This document shows, piece after piece, positions 7,551 to 16,200 of a stretch of DNA of 26,774 bases. The stretch spans positions 1 to 26,774 of the forward strand of contig CAIPTQ010000118.1 in NCBI GenBank assembly GCA_903868035.1, read 5' to 3'. The stretch comes from an uncultured Phycisphaerales bacterium (lineage in GTDB: Bacteria > Planctomycetota > Phycisphaerae > WQYP01). Numbering within the stretch: position 1 is the stretch's first letter; each line of letters opens with the position of its first letter. The position numbers and the translations under genes are program-made. Below the pieces are notes generated by a model that did no database searches, was not told the origin of the DNA, and saw only the letters and a program-made list of their open reading frames with translations.

Positions 7551-8816
7551 TCATTGCGCCATCACGCGGGAAATGGTCAATATGGGCATGAGCATGGCGA
7601 TGGCCACGCCGCCGATCATGATGCCCATCAGCCCGATCATGACGGGCTCGATGAACTGCGTCGAGGTTTTTATCGCCGTGCGCAGATCCTCCTCCATGAA
7701 GGCCGCGATGCGGGTGAGGACGTTGGACAGTTCGCCGGTCTTTTCGCCGGAGGTGATCATCTGGGCGACCGATTTGGGAATCAGCGGCGATTTGAGCAGC
7801 GGCTCGGAAAGTTGCGAGCCGTTCTGCACCTTGGTGCGGACCTCTTCCCACAGCATCTGGTAATAGTGATTTCCCGCCACATCCTTCACGATCGCCAGGC
7901 AGTCCAGCACCTGCACGCCGGAGGTGATCATCGTGCCCATGGTGGATAGGGAGCGTGAGAGATAGAGCTTGTGAAACATATTGCCAAAAATCGGCATATT
8001 GAGCTTGGCAAGATCCGCGAAGCGCCGGCCGCGTTCGGTTTTCAGGATGAGCATGATGCCTACGGCCAAAAGCACGGCCCCGGCAACCCAAAGATACCAG
8101 AATGCCAGCAGCGAGTGCGAGATCCCCATCAATATGAGGGTCGGCAAGGGCAACGCGGCCTTGCGACTGGCAAAGATGGCGGTGAACTTGGGCAAAACAA
8201 CAGTCAAAAGGAAGATCGTCACGCTGACCGACATGACCAGCATAAAGCCGGGATAAATCAGGGCGCCTTTGACCTTTTTGGTCATGTCGCGCTGCGATAC
8301 CAGGTACTCCGACAGCTTGCGCAGCATCGGCCCCATCGTTCCGGATATTTCCGAAGCGCGAACCAGCGAGATATAGTATTTGGGAAAGATGCGCGGGAAC
8401 TTTTCCAGTGTCGAGGAGAAGTCCTTGCCGCCGGTGACCTCCTGGTCGATTGTCTTGAGCACCGCGACAAAGGTATCGGAGAACGCCTGTTCGGACAAGG
8501 CATGCAGACTTTCAGACAGCGGCACGCCCGTGTCCACCATGACGGAAATCTGCATCGTGAACGTGATCACTTCATCCCGTTTGACGCGGGTGTTCTTCCC
8601 GACACTCTCCAGATCAACCGCGGCATCAGTGGCGTCGGTAGGATTGGTCGCCGAGGCGCGGGCGGGCTTGATGTCGATGATGTACTTTCCCTCCGCCCGT
8701 AACAGCTTGGTTGCGTCGATCAGCGACGCGGCGGCAATGAAGCCGTTGGCCAACTGGCCCTTGTGATCACGGGCCTGATAGGCAAAACGGGAGTTGATGG
8801 CGGCGGTCGTGCTCAT
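7551..8816 (-). CDS. gspF: Type II secretion / type IV pilus inner-membrane platform protein (GspF/PilC family)
   Basis: The 421 residues match the usual GspF/PilC length of about 400. Two T2SSF domains are visible (about 85-205 and 285-405). Membrane helices lie at about 170-197, 220-250 and 385-412. The N-terminus (FAYQARDHKGQLANGF) is the standard cytoplasmic start of the family. This protein sits in the inner membrane, contacts the ATPase and drives pilin or pseudopilin assembly. Its ATG (8814-8816) overlaps the stop of the ATPase gene by 4 nt, so translation of the two is coupled. From sequence alone it cannot be decided whether the machine is a secretion system or a pilus, so the symbol is a family label. 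Confidence 0.93.
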   Translation of the reverse strand: MSTTAAINSRFAYQARDHKGQLANGFIAAASLIDATKLLRAEGKYIIDIKPARASATNPTDATDAAVDLESVGKNTRVKRDEVITFTMQISVMVDTGVPLSESLHALSEQAFSDTFVAVLKTIDQEVTGGKDFSSTLEKFPRIFPKYYISLVRASEISGTMGPMLRKLSEYLVSQRDMTKKVKGALIYPGFMLVMSVSVTIFLLTVVLPKFTAIFASRKAALPLPTLILMGISHSLLAFWYLWVAGAVLLAVGIMLILKTERGRRFADLAKLNMPIFGNMFHKLYLSRSLSTMGTMITSGVQVLDCLAIVKDVAGNHYYQMLWEEVRTKVQNGSQLSEPLLKSPLIPKSVAQMITSGEKTGELSNVLTRIAAFMEEDLRTAIKTSTQFIEPVMIGLMGIMIGGVAIAMLMPILTISRVMAQ

Positions 8817-10522
8817 AGCGACGTGGCCCTCAGGATTTCCTCATAGGTGGTGATGCCGGCCTTCACCTTGACCATGCCATCGGCCCGCAGCGTGCCGATA
8901 TGCCGGTCTTTGCAGAATTCCCGTAACTTCTGGATGGAAGCGCCGGACACGACGGCATCGAGCATCTCCGGGTCTGGTATCAGAAGTTCATAGATTCCGA
9001 TCCGGCCCGCATAGCCCGAATTCCTGCACTTTTTGCAGCCCCGGGGCCGGTAGAGAGCATCGAACGGACCCGCGGATTTCTCCACGATATGCCGCACGTT
9101 GACCGGAGGCTCGAATTGCTCGCGGCACGCGGGACACAACTTGCGTACCAAACGTTGGGCCACCACCGCCCGCAGCGAGGCCGCCAGCAAATAGGGTTCA
9201 ATCCCCATGTTGACCAGGCGGATGATGGAACTCGGGGCGTCATTGGTGTGCAGTGTGGACAGCACCACATGCCCGGTGAGCGCCGCCTGAATGGCGATGC
9301 GCGCGGTTTCCGTGTCACGAATCTCCCCGACCATGATGACATCGGGGTCTTGCCGCAGCAGGGAACGCAGGGCGTTGGCAAATGAAAAGCCGATCTTGTC
9401 ATTCACCTGGAACTGATTGACTCCCGACAAATTGAACTCGACAGGATCTTCGACCGTGCATATGTTAATGTCGGGTTTATGAAGATCGGAGAGCGATGCA
9501 TACAAGGTGGTGGATTTGCCGGAACCAGTGGGCCCGGTGACGAGAATGATGCCGTTGGGCTGTTCCAGGACTTTCTTATAGCTGGCGAGCATGTCGTAGC
9601 CAAAGCCCAGCTTTTCCAGGTTGACCGGAATATTGCGGTTATCGATGATCCGCACCACGGCCTTTTCGCCCCACTTTTCGGGCATGGTGGAGACGCGCAG
9701 GTCGATGGGGCGCCCTTCCAGCAGCACGTGTATGCCCCCGTCCTGCGGCAGGCGCCGCTCGGAGATATCGAGTCCCGCCATGATCTTAATGCGGCTGATG
9801 ACCGCCGGATGCATGGAATGCGGCGGGCATATCTTTTCATACAGACGGCCGTCCACGCGGTAGCGCACGCGGGTCTTCTTTTCATCCGGTTCAATATGAA
9901 TGTCCGAGGCCCCGTCGCGCACGGCGTTGTAGATCAGATAATTCACCAGTTTGATGATCGGGGAATGACCGGCCACCTCCTTGAGGTTGCCAATTTCCTC
10001 GATCTGCGTCTCCACCAGCGTGAAGTCTTCCGGCCGCACCTCCTCGATGATGTCGTCAATGACGAACACGTTGGCGGCGGGAAGATGGGCCTGCAAAGTC
10101 GCGGAAATGTCGCGTTGCGTGGAGGCGACAACCTGCACGGCGTAACCTGTGAGCTGCTGTATTTCCTCAATTAAAAAGAGGTTTGACGGTTCCGCCAGGG
10201 CCAAGGTTAAAACGTTGTTTACCAGGAACATCGGCAATACGGAATGCTTTTCGATGAATTCGCGGGGCAATACTTCGATCACCTTGGGATCGCAAATCTT
10301 GGGGGACACTTTCGCGTACGGCACGCCATAGACTTCGGCCAGCGTTTCGCAAAGCTGCTCCTCGGTGAGCAATCCCTGCTCGACGAGCATTTCGCCCAGC
10401 AACTGATGGCGGCCGCTGGACTTCTGCTGCTCCAGCGTGGCGTCCAGCATTTGCGGCGTCACCAGGCCCTTGGTGACCAGCATCTGGCCGAGTGTTTTGC
10501 GCTTTGTCATCGTGGTAATCAT
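8813..10522 (-). CDS. gspE: Type II secretion / type IV pilus assembly ATPase (GspE/PilB family) with MshEN-like N-terminus
   Basis: The 569-residue hexameric ATPase powers pilin or pseudopilin assembly at the cytoplasmic face. The N-terminus (about residues 8-60) holds two MshEN-like repeats, [16 protein letters not shown] and [16 protein letters not shown], followed by the rest of the T2SSE N domain. The ATPase core has Walker [11 protein letters not shown] (Lys336), Walker [11 protein letters not shown], and a zinc-binding pair CPAC...CKKC near residues 460-495. MshEN domains are known c-di-GMP receptors, but the Arg usually before LG is Thr in repeat 1 and Leu in repeat 2. It lies 61 bp after the STAS gene and overlaps gspF by 4 nt. 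The start at ATG 10522 is preceded by only a weak AGG; the ATG at 10510 is an alternative. Confidence 0.94.
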   Translation of the reverse strand: MITTMTKRKTLGQMLVTKGLVTPQMLDATLEQQKSSGRHQLLGEMLVEQGLLTEEQLCETLAEVYGVPYAKVSPKICDPKVIEVLPREFIEKHSVLPMFLVNNVLTLALAEPSNLFLIEEIQQLTGYAVQVVASTQRDISATLQAHLPAANVFVIDDIIEEVRPEDFTLVETQIEEIGNLKEVAGHSPIIKLVNYLIYNAVRDGASDIHIEPDEKKTRVRYRVDGRLYEKICPPHSMHPAVISRIKIMAGLDISERRLPQDGGIHVLLEGRPIDLRVSTMPEKWGEKAVVRIIDNRNIPVNLEKLGFGYDMLASYKKVLEQPNGIILVTGPTGSGKSTTLYASLSDLHKPDINICTVEDPVEFNLSGVNQFQVNDKIGFSFANALRSLLRQDPDVIMVGEIRDTETARIAIQAALTGHVVLSTLHTNDAPSSIIRLVNMGIEPYLLAASLRAVVAQRLVRKLCPACREQFEPPVNVRHIVEKSAGPFDALYRPRGCKKCRNSGYAGRIGIYELLIPDPEMLDAVVSGASIQKLREFCKDRHIGTLRADGMVKVKAGITTYEEILRATSL

Positions 10523-10583
10523 GCCTGTAACGTCTTTCAGTCTGCGTGCGGTAATGAGTTCCTTTGCAGTGGGGATGTTTCCT

Positions 10584-10919
10584 CTAGCGCATGGTCTTGA
10601 CCGCCTCGGTCACGTCCGCGAATATATCAAAGCGGCCATCCAGGCGCGTCACTTGGAGAATCTTCCGGCAGGTCTCATCGGGATTACACAGCCGTGTCGT
10701 ACCCAGCAGTTCGTCACATTGCTCCTGAACCCAGATGAGCGCCTCGAGCCCTTTGGAATCCAGGAAGGTCGTCTGTTGCAGGTCGATCACAAAAAACCGC
10801 ACTTTTCGCCGCAATCGTTCCTCAATCTGTTTGCGAAACGCCTCGGTGGCATCCGCATTAAATTCCCCCGCGATGCCAAGCACCGAGACATGATCATAAT
10901 CTTCGCATTTGATGTTCAT
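10584..10919 (-). CDS. STAS-domain protein (anti-sigma factor antagonist family)
   Basis: The 111 residues form a single STAS domain. The FLDSKGLEAL motif places Ser55 where SpoIIAA Ser58 and RsbV Ser56 are phosphorylated, so the switch residue is kept. In this family the unphosphorylated protein binds a partner, often an anti-sigma kinase, and phosphorylation releases it. No anti-sigma kinase is present in the window. Its ATG overlaps the HD-GYP stop by 4 nt (ATGA), and the ATPase gene follows 61 bp later, so it is embedded in the signalling and secretion operon. Its partner could be a kinase encoded elsewhere or an operon neighbour. Confidence 0.88.
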   Translation of the reverse strand: MNIKCEDYDHVSVLGIAGEFNADATEAFRKQIEERLRRKVRFFVIDLQQTTFLDSKGLEALIWVQEQCDELLGTTRLCNPDETCRKILQVTRLDGRFDIFADVTEAVKTMR

Positions 10920-12604
10920 GCGCCGGCCCCCTGCGTCTTGAGCAATGCGGCATCGGTCATGGTTTGCACCCCGACCTGCGATTCCGCCACCAACTGGAGA
11001 TAATGCGTGAAATCAAGCTTCACAAACACCTTGGCTAAAGCCGGGTCAAACTGCGTGCCCGCGCATTGGGACAACTCCCGGAGAACCGTTTCCAAAGGCA
11101 GCGCCGGCCGGTAGGTGCGCGTTGAACTCATCGCGTCAAAAGAATCGGCCACGCAAATGATGCGGCCCATCAGGGGAATGTTTTCCCCCGCCAGCGCGTG
11201 CGGATAACCCCGTCCATCCCACCGTTCATGGTGAAACAACACTCCCGGAATGATGTCCTGAAGCTGGCGGATGTTGCCCAGAATCTGCGCCCCGATCGCC
11301 GGGTGTTTCTTGATGGCCGTATACTCCTCCTCCGTCAGGCGGCCCGGCTTGGTGAGCACCGCCTCCGGCACGCCGATCTTGCCGACATCGTGCAGCAGCC
11401 CGGAAAGATACACGCGTTCGCATTGTTCGTCAGCCAGGCCGATGCGCCGCGCCAGCGTCCGGGAAAGTTCCGCCACGCGCTGCGAATGGCCGCGCGTATA
11501 GGTGTCCTTGGCGTCGATGGACCGGGTGAGGGCGTGCAGTACGCCCATGAAGAGGTCCTGCATGTCCTGGTAGAGCGCCGCGTTTTCCAGGAATATCGAG
11601 CACTGATTGCCGACGTTATTCAGCAATTTCAGGTCCACCGAATTGAATTCGGTCGTGTCATTCTTGTCCACGGCGATCAAGACCCCCAGCGGACGGTGCT
11701 CCCGCACCAGCGGCACGCATACGAAGCGCCGGAGGTGGTCGGTCAGCCTGGCCCAGTCGCATTCCGGCGCGATCTCGTTATGAACCTGGGTTTCACCCAC
11801 GGCCAGGGCGTCATGGATCGGCTCATGCAAGGCCTTGAACAGGGCCGCGCTGTCCACGCCGCAGTCTCCGACGACCACGGAAACATCATTAAATTCAAAC
11901 TCGGTTGGTTCATCCGGGCGCCGCGTCAGCGCGGCCATGACGGCCCGGAAGTCGCCGATCTCCTGCATCTCCCGGCACACGGTCTCCAAAAACGCCTGCG
12001 GCTTCTGGCTGAAGCGCATGCCCGACGAAATCTTCGACAGCAGCGAGATTTCCTCATAAACACTGGTGAGCTGCTCGGTGACGTTGGCCAGTTCGCTGTG
12101 CGAGACCGCCACGGACTGCAAGTCCTCGTGCATGTGTTCGGCCACGCGGACCAGCGCGCCAAACAGGTTCGCGGGCACCAGCGGCGCCTTGTGCGCGAGC
12201 GCCGCCAGCGCCTGGGCGTCCATTGCGGCACGCTGGGCGAAACGCGCCAATTCCTCGCTGGCGGGGGTGATCGGGTCGGTGCGCCCGATGAGCACAATCC
12301 AGCCGCAGACCTTGCGCCGGCGCAAAATGGGCAGCAATTGCATCTGCACCCAGGGAAGCTGGGCATGCAGCCGCACGCCTTCCGCCGTGACCGCCTCGCC
12401 AACGCGTTTGATTTGATGCGGCAGCGTCGATTCGATGGTCAGGCATAACGCCAGTACCCGCGGCATCTGGATGTCGTGCCACAGCAGCGCCCCTTCCCGG
12501 TCCAGGCACGCCAGGTACAGGCCCACGGGCCGCCAGCGTTCGGCCATCCGCGCCAGAACCGTGGTGTTGAGCTGCGTGTTCCGGGTTGTCATAACAGCGT
12601 TCAT
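10916..12604 (-). CDS. GAF and HD-GYP domain protein, probable cyclic di-GMP phosphodiesterase
   Basis: The 562-residue protein starts at ATG 12604. The frame stays open to 12751, but that would run into the response-regulator gene and encodes Arg-rich shadow sequence. Residues about 1-150 look like a degenerate sensor domain, about 185-345 form a GAF domain, and about 350-530 the HD-GYP domain. The last carries H405-D406 in LLHDVGKIGVP and HHERWDGRGYP from His458. HD-GYP enzymes hydrolyse c-di-GMP to pGpG or GMP, and all hallmark residues are intact. It follows the response regulator by 38 bp and overlaps the STAS gene by 4 nt. The output probably adjusts c-di-GMP near the MshEN-bearing ATPase; that link is inferred. 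Confidence 0.9.
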   Translation of the reverse strand: MNAVMTTRNTQLNTTVLARMAERWRPVGLYLACLDREGALLWHDIQMPRVLALCLTIESTLPHQIKRVGEAVTAEGVRLHAQLPWVQMQLLPILRRRKVCGWIVLIGRTDPITPASEELARFAQRAAMDAQALAALAHKAPLVPANLFGALVRVAEHMHEDLQSVAVSHSELANVTEQLTSVYEEISLLSKISSGMRFSQKPQAFLETVCREMQEIGDFRAVMAALTRRPDEPTEFEFNDVSVVVGDCGVDSAALFKALHEPIHDALAVGETQVHNEIAPECDWARLTDHLRRFVCVPLVREHRPLGVLIAVDKNDTTEFNSVDLKLLNNVGNQCSIFLENAALYQDMQDLFMGVLHALTRSIDAKDTYTRGHSQRVAELSRTLARRIGLADEQCERVYLSGLLHDVGKIGVPEAVLTKPGRLTEEEYTAIKKHPAIGAQILGNIRQLQDIIPGVLFHHERWDGRGYPHALAGENIPLMGRIICVADSFDAMSSTRTYRPALPLETVLRELSQCAGTQFDPALAKVFVKLDFTHYLQLVAESQVGVQTMTDAALLKTQGAGA

Positions 12605-12642
12605 GAGGCCATTTCCAGTAAGTCCAAAAACGAAACGAGTCC

Positions 12643-13056
12643 TTACACTGTCGCCGGCACGGCGTCGGGATTGACGGGCAGCGGTCTGGTGCTCAGAAGT
12701 TGCTGCACTTTGTCCAGCAAATCGCGCGGGCTGAAAGGCTTGGATATGCACACCGTAATCCCGGCATGCATCAGTTCCACCTGTTCCAGGGCCAAACCAT
12801 GGGCGGTCAGCAATATGGCCGGGAGATTGCGCCGTCCCGGTTCCCCGTGGAGTTTGCGCGCCAAATCCAGCCCGGACATGCCAGGCATCTGAAAATCGGT
12901 GATCAGCAGGTGAATGGGGGTGGTCGCGGCCAGTTCCAGGGCTTCCTCCGCGTCGTTGGCGGTCAAAACCGTGTACCCGGCGTTTTTCAGCTTCAGCGAC
13001 ACCACATGCAGGATGTGGGCTTCATCGTCAACCGCAAGTATGGTATGTTCGCTCAT
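12643..13056 (-). CDS. Response regulator, single receiver domain
   Basis: The 137 residues are almost all receiver domain: acidic pair Asp10-Asp11, phospho-acceptor Asp54 in LLITDFQMP, the switch Thr in LLTAHG and the Lys in SKPF. There is no output domain, only a short tail, so it signals by protein contact (CheY-like). The start at ATG 13056 is preferred because GAGGA lies 6 nt upstream. An in-frame ATG at 13074 would overlap the kinase stop by 4 nt and is also possible. The gene is immediately downstream of the histidine kinase, its probable phosphodonor, and upstream of the HD-GYP gene, its probable target pathway. Confidence 0.9.
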   Translation of the reverse strand: MSEHTILAVDDEAHILHVVSLKLKNAGYTVLTANDAEEALELAATTPIHLLITDFQMPGMSGLDLARKLHGEPGRRNLPAILLTAHGLALEQVELMHAGITVCISKPFSPRDLLDKVQQLLSTRPLPVNPDAVPATV

Positions 13057-13070
13057 GACATCCTCGAAAA

Positions 13071-14525
13071 TCATGCCGTAATCGGCAAGGCAAAGCCAAA
13101 CGTCGATCCCTTGCCCACTTCGCTGTTCACGATCATGCGGCCCCGATGAATGCCTTCGATGATCTGGCGGGTCAGATTCAGCCCCAGGCCCGAACCCTTG
13201 GCCATCGTCTTGTTCTGTTCCACACGGAAGAACTTCTCAAACAGGTGTTTCATCGCCTCCGCCGGGATTCCCACACCCGTATCGGATACCAGCATCACCA
13301 GTTCATGTTTGGCTTCATCGGCCGTCAGTGAAACCTCGACGCGCCCGCCTTCCTTCGTGTACTTGATCGCATTGCCCACGAGATTCAGCGCCGCCTGATA
13401 GATCATGTCCGGATCGGCGTCCACCGTGGCGAACACGGGTGCCAGGTTGTCCACGATCTGGATCGACTTTTCCCGGGCCGAAGGCATCGCCACTTCCAGC
13501 ACGCGCTTGAGAATGCCGTTGACGGAGATGTTCTTCTTCGTCACCCGCATCATGCCCGATTCGATCCGCGAGATATTCAAGATGTTGTCGATCAGCCGGC
13601 TCAACCGCTCCGCCTCGGCCTGAATGATGTGATAGAACTCGGTTCGCGTCTTGTCGTCGGACGCCTCCCCGTCTACCAGCAACTCGGCATAGGCCTTGAT
13701 GCTCGACAGGGGGGTGCGGAGTTCATGCGACACGTGCGACACGAAGTCCGTCTTCATCTTGGAAATCTCGTCCTCGCGCGTGCGGTCGTGCAGGACCGTC
13801 ACCACGCCGGAGAGCTGATCGGTGTTGTCCATCACGCACGAGAAGGTCACCGCAAACGTGCGGGCCTGGCCGTCGATTTCCAGTTGGATTTCGGCGCTGC
13901 TGCGGCTGGTGCGGGCGGTGCTTTGCCGCAGGTCGGCGATGTCCGCCGCCAGGGCGGCGGCCTTTTCGCCCAGCAGCAGCGCGATGGGCCGGCGGGTGGA
14001 TTGTTCCAGGTTGAACTTGAACAGGTCCGCGGCCGCGGGATTGGCCAGCAGCAGTTCATCGTAGGCGTCGGTGACGATCACGGCGTCGGAGATGCCGTGG
14101 ATCATGGTTTCGGCCTGCCGGCGCTGGGCGTCGGCGAGGCGGAGCTGGATTTCGAGGTTCTTCTTCTGGAGGCTCAGCGATTCGGAACGACCGCGCAGTT
14201 CGTCGAGTTTGTCGCGCAGGGGATTGATAAAGGGCTGAATGTCGGGATCGCGCGGCGCCGGCATGGCGGCGGCATTGGCCGAGAGGATCCATTGCCGGGC
14301 GTGGTCCATGATGCGCCGGCGGTAGGTGCGCATGTCGCGCATGATGGCGGCCACGCCCATGGCCAGGCACAGCGCGGTGCCACCCACGATCACCACGCCG
14401 CGCACCAGCACCCATTGGTTGGCCGGCGCGCCGTTCGCGTGGACCGTCAGCCAGTAGGCCGTGCCGACGACCGCGCTGATCGTCACCACCAACAACACCG
14501 TGATCCGTGTTTCCGCGGCTTTCAT
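13071..14525 (-). CDS. Membrane-bound PAS sensor histidine kinase
   Basis: The 484-residue kinase has two N-terminal membrane helices (about residues 8-28 and 40-63) separated by only about 11 residues, so there is almost no external sensor domain. A coiled linker (about 100-135) and a PAS domain (about 137-250) follow. Then come HisKA with His267 in VSHELRTPLSS and a HATPase domain with GVGIPAEAM and KGSGLGLNLTRQII. Autophosphorylation and transfer to the neighbouring receiver protein are expected. The signal is probably sensed in the membrane or by the PAS domain. CAGGTG lies 5 nt before the ATG. It heads the cassette kinase, receiver, HD-GYP, STAS, gspE, gspF, and a 287-bp gap lies upstream. 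Confidence 0.92.
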   Translation of the reverse strand: MKAAETRITVLLVVTISAVVGTAYWLTVHANGAPANQWVLVRGVVIVGGTALCLAMGVAAIMRDMRTYRRRIMDHARQWILSANAAAMPAPRDPDIQPFINPLRDKLDELRGRSESLSLQKKNLEIQLRLADAQRRQAETMIHGISDAVIVTDAYDELLLANPAAADLFKFNLEQSTRRPIALLLGEKAAALAADIADLRQSTARTSRSSAEIQLEIDGQARTFAVTFSCVMDNTDQLSGVVTVLHDRTREDEISKMKTDFVSHVSHELRTPLSSIKAYAELLVDGEASDDKTRTEFYHIIQAEAERLSRLIDNILNISRIESGMMRVTKKNISVNGILKRVLEVAMPSAREKSIQIVDNLAPVFATVDADPDMIYQAALNLVGNAIKYTKEGGRVEVSLTADEAKHELVMLVSDTGVGIPAEAMKHLFEKFFRVEQNKTMAKGSGLGLNLTRQIIEGIHRGRMIVNSEVGKGSTFGFALPITA

Positions 14526-14594
14526 GGCACCTGCGTCTCAACTCGAAGAACCGTTCGCCCTGCTTGGGGGGGGCGTGGTCAAAATGCGACCGGG

Positions 14595-14613
14595 TGGCGG
14601 AAAAATCCCGCCA
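14595..14613 (-). repeat. Small hairpin in the gap upstream of the histidine kinase
   Basis: TGGCGG (14595-14600) and CCGCCA (14608-14613) pair around a 7-nt loop, about 70 bp before the kinase ATG. Nearby, AAGGATGCCAA is repeated directly at 14716-14726 and 14734-14744. Beyond these the 287-bp gap (14526-14812) shows no gene and no convincing promoter. Confidence 0.3.
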
Positions 14614-14812
14614 TCTTGCGATACTATCGGCACTGCATGTTGGTCAATGAAGCAGCCAGTGCCGGTAATCACAACAGCGATATTTGGGGTGAATATTGAA
14701 TTTGTGTGCGTTCATAAGGATGCCAAGAATGACAAGGATGCCAATAGAGAGAGGGGGGGTGGCAAGGTTGTCAAGTGGATAGGGGAATCCAGAACGTGTG
14801 GGGGGGCCCAGA

Positions 14813-16126
14813 TTATTTCATGTTTGCGGCGTTTGCGGTCGGGGAGCCTTCGGGTTGGGTCGATGTGAGCAGTTCCAACGCCCAGGGGTCGGTGGGGTTG
14901 AGTTCCACTGCTTTTTGGAAGGAGTGTACGGCGGCATCCTTTTGGCCGAGCTGCGACAGGCTGATCCCCTGCATGCACAGAACGGTCCCATCCTTGGGGG
15001 CGAGGCGCGCCGCTTTATTCAAGGAGACGAGCGATTCGGTCCATTTCTGCTGCTTCTGCAGCACGGCCGCCTGGAGGATGAGCGCCTGGATGTTGTCGGG
15101 TTCAAACCGCAGGGCTTTCTGGGCCGCGGCCATGGTCGTGGCCAGGTCGTTGGTCATCAGGCAGGTTTTTCCCAGCGACAGGTAGGCCGACACATTGTTC
15201 GGCTGCGCCCGGATGATCTCCTGGAAACAATCCCGCGCCTCGAGGGGGCGCTGGAGGGCCACGTAGCATTCGCCCAGCGTCAGCAGCAGGCTGCCCTTCG
15301 TGGAGGCCGCCGCCGCCTGGTCCGTCTCCGCATCGGAGGTGGTGGAACCTTTGGTCAGCGAATTGGCGGCCTTGGGCAGGGTCGGCGGATCGCGCCGGAG
15401 ATCCTCGAGAATCCGCGCCGCGTCGCCGTACTTGCCGGCGTCAAAGAGCGCCCCGGCGTAGGTCCAGCGCAGGTTCTTGTCCTCGGGCAGCAGGAGCGTC
15501 GCGTCACGGTACATGCGGGCCGCCAACGGCGCATCGCCCTGCAAAACCGCGATCCGTGCCAGGGCGATCCGCATCGCCGCGGATTGTTCAAAATAGGCCA
15601 TTTTGTCTTCGAGCAACTGGCGGGCCTCGTCGAGCTGCCCGAGCGTCATCCGCATTTCCGCGACGGCCAGCACATAGAGCGCCTCGCCGGGGTTCTTGGC
15701 GCAGGCCTGCTGATAGTAATCGGAGGCGGTGTCGAATTTCTGCCAGCGCTGATACACCACGCCCAGCAGATAGAGCGGTTCGGCCTTGGCGGCGTCGATG
15801 GCCAGGGCTTCCTTAAGCTGGGTGGCGGCCACTTCGAGGCTGCCGCCTTCGAGTTCCACGCGCGCCGCCAGGACATGCGTGGGCGCGTAGGGCGTGGTTA
15901 CGGCGAGCGCGGTCTTGAGGGACTCGCGGCACTTGTCGAACTCGCCGACCTTGTACTGCTGCTCGGCCACCTGATACATGATGTCCAGGCGCTGGCGGTT
16001 GAAGTTCGACTGATCCCGGGCGAGGAATTTCTCGTGCTCGGCGCGCTGCATCGCCGTGTCACAACCGGCCAGGGCCGCGGCGATGCCCGCCGCCAGCAAG
16101 GTACGATAAAGTTTATTGCGGAGCAT
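14813..16126 (-). CDS. TPR-repeat lipoprotein
   Basis: The 437-residue protein has a lipoprotein signal peptide (MLRNKLYRTLLAAGIAAALAGC) with lipobox LAGC and acylated Cys22. Most of the rest is tandem tetratricopeptide repeats, for example LYLLGVVYQRWQKFDTASDY and ALILQAAVLQKQQKWTESLV. TPR lipoproteins such as PilF/PilW act as pilotins for secretins; because this gene follows a secretin gene, a role in secretin assembly is the best guess. It is longer than PilF, so this stays an inference. AAGGGA lies about 8 nt before the ATG. A strong terminator lies only 27 bp before the start codon, so expression must rely on read-through or a promoter inside the secretin gene. Confidence 0.87.
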   Translation of the reverse strand: MLRNKLYRTLLAAGIAAALAGCDTAMQRAEHEKFLARDQSNFNRQRLDIMYQVAEQQYKVGEFDKCRESLKTALAVTTPYAPTHVLAARVELEGGSLEVAATQLKEALAIDAAKAEPLYLLGVVYQRWQKFDTASDYYQQACAKNPGEALYVLAVAEMRMTLGQLDEARQLLEDKMAYFEQSAAMRIALARIAVLQGDAPLAARMYRDATLLLPEDKNLRWTYAGALFDAGKYGDAARILEDLRRDPPTLPKAANSLTKGSTTSDAETDQAAAASTKGSLLLTLGECYVALQRPLEARDCFQEIIRAQPNNVSAYLSLGKTCLMTNDLATTMAAAQKALRFEPDNIQALILQAAVLQKQQKWTESLVSLNKAARLAPKDGTVLCMQGISLSQLGQKDAAVHSFQKAVELNPTDPWALELLTSTQPEGSPTANAANMK

Positions 16127-16153
16127 GGGAACATCCCTTCATTCATGGAAGCT

Positions 16154-16185
16154 AAAAAATGCCGGGAGAAAGTCGCTCCCGGCAT
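16154..16185 (-). terminator. Rho-independent terminator after the secretin gene
   Basis: A perfect 10-bp stem, ATGCCGGGAG (16159-16168) with CTCCCGGCAT (16176-16185), has a 7-nt loop. Read on the minus strand it is followed directly by six T (complement of 16154-16159). It begins 16 bp after the secretin stop and lies upstream of the co-directional TPR gene. Confidence 0.85.
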
Positions 16186-16200
16186 GCACTGTGCGGTGCG

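Noticed and set aside
12605..12751. Upstream extension of the HD-GYP frame
   Set aside because: It overlaps the response-regulator gene by over 100 bp and encodes Arg-rich sequence without similarity; ATG 12604 is the sensible start.
14712..14978. 88-codon minus-strand frame ending in LASLSFLASL
   Set aside because: The ending comes from the direct repeat at 14716-14744; the rest overlaps the 3' end of the TPR gene in another frame.
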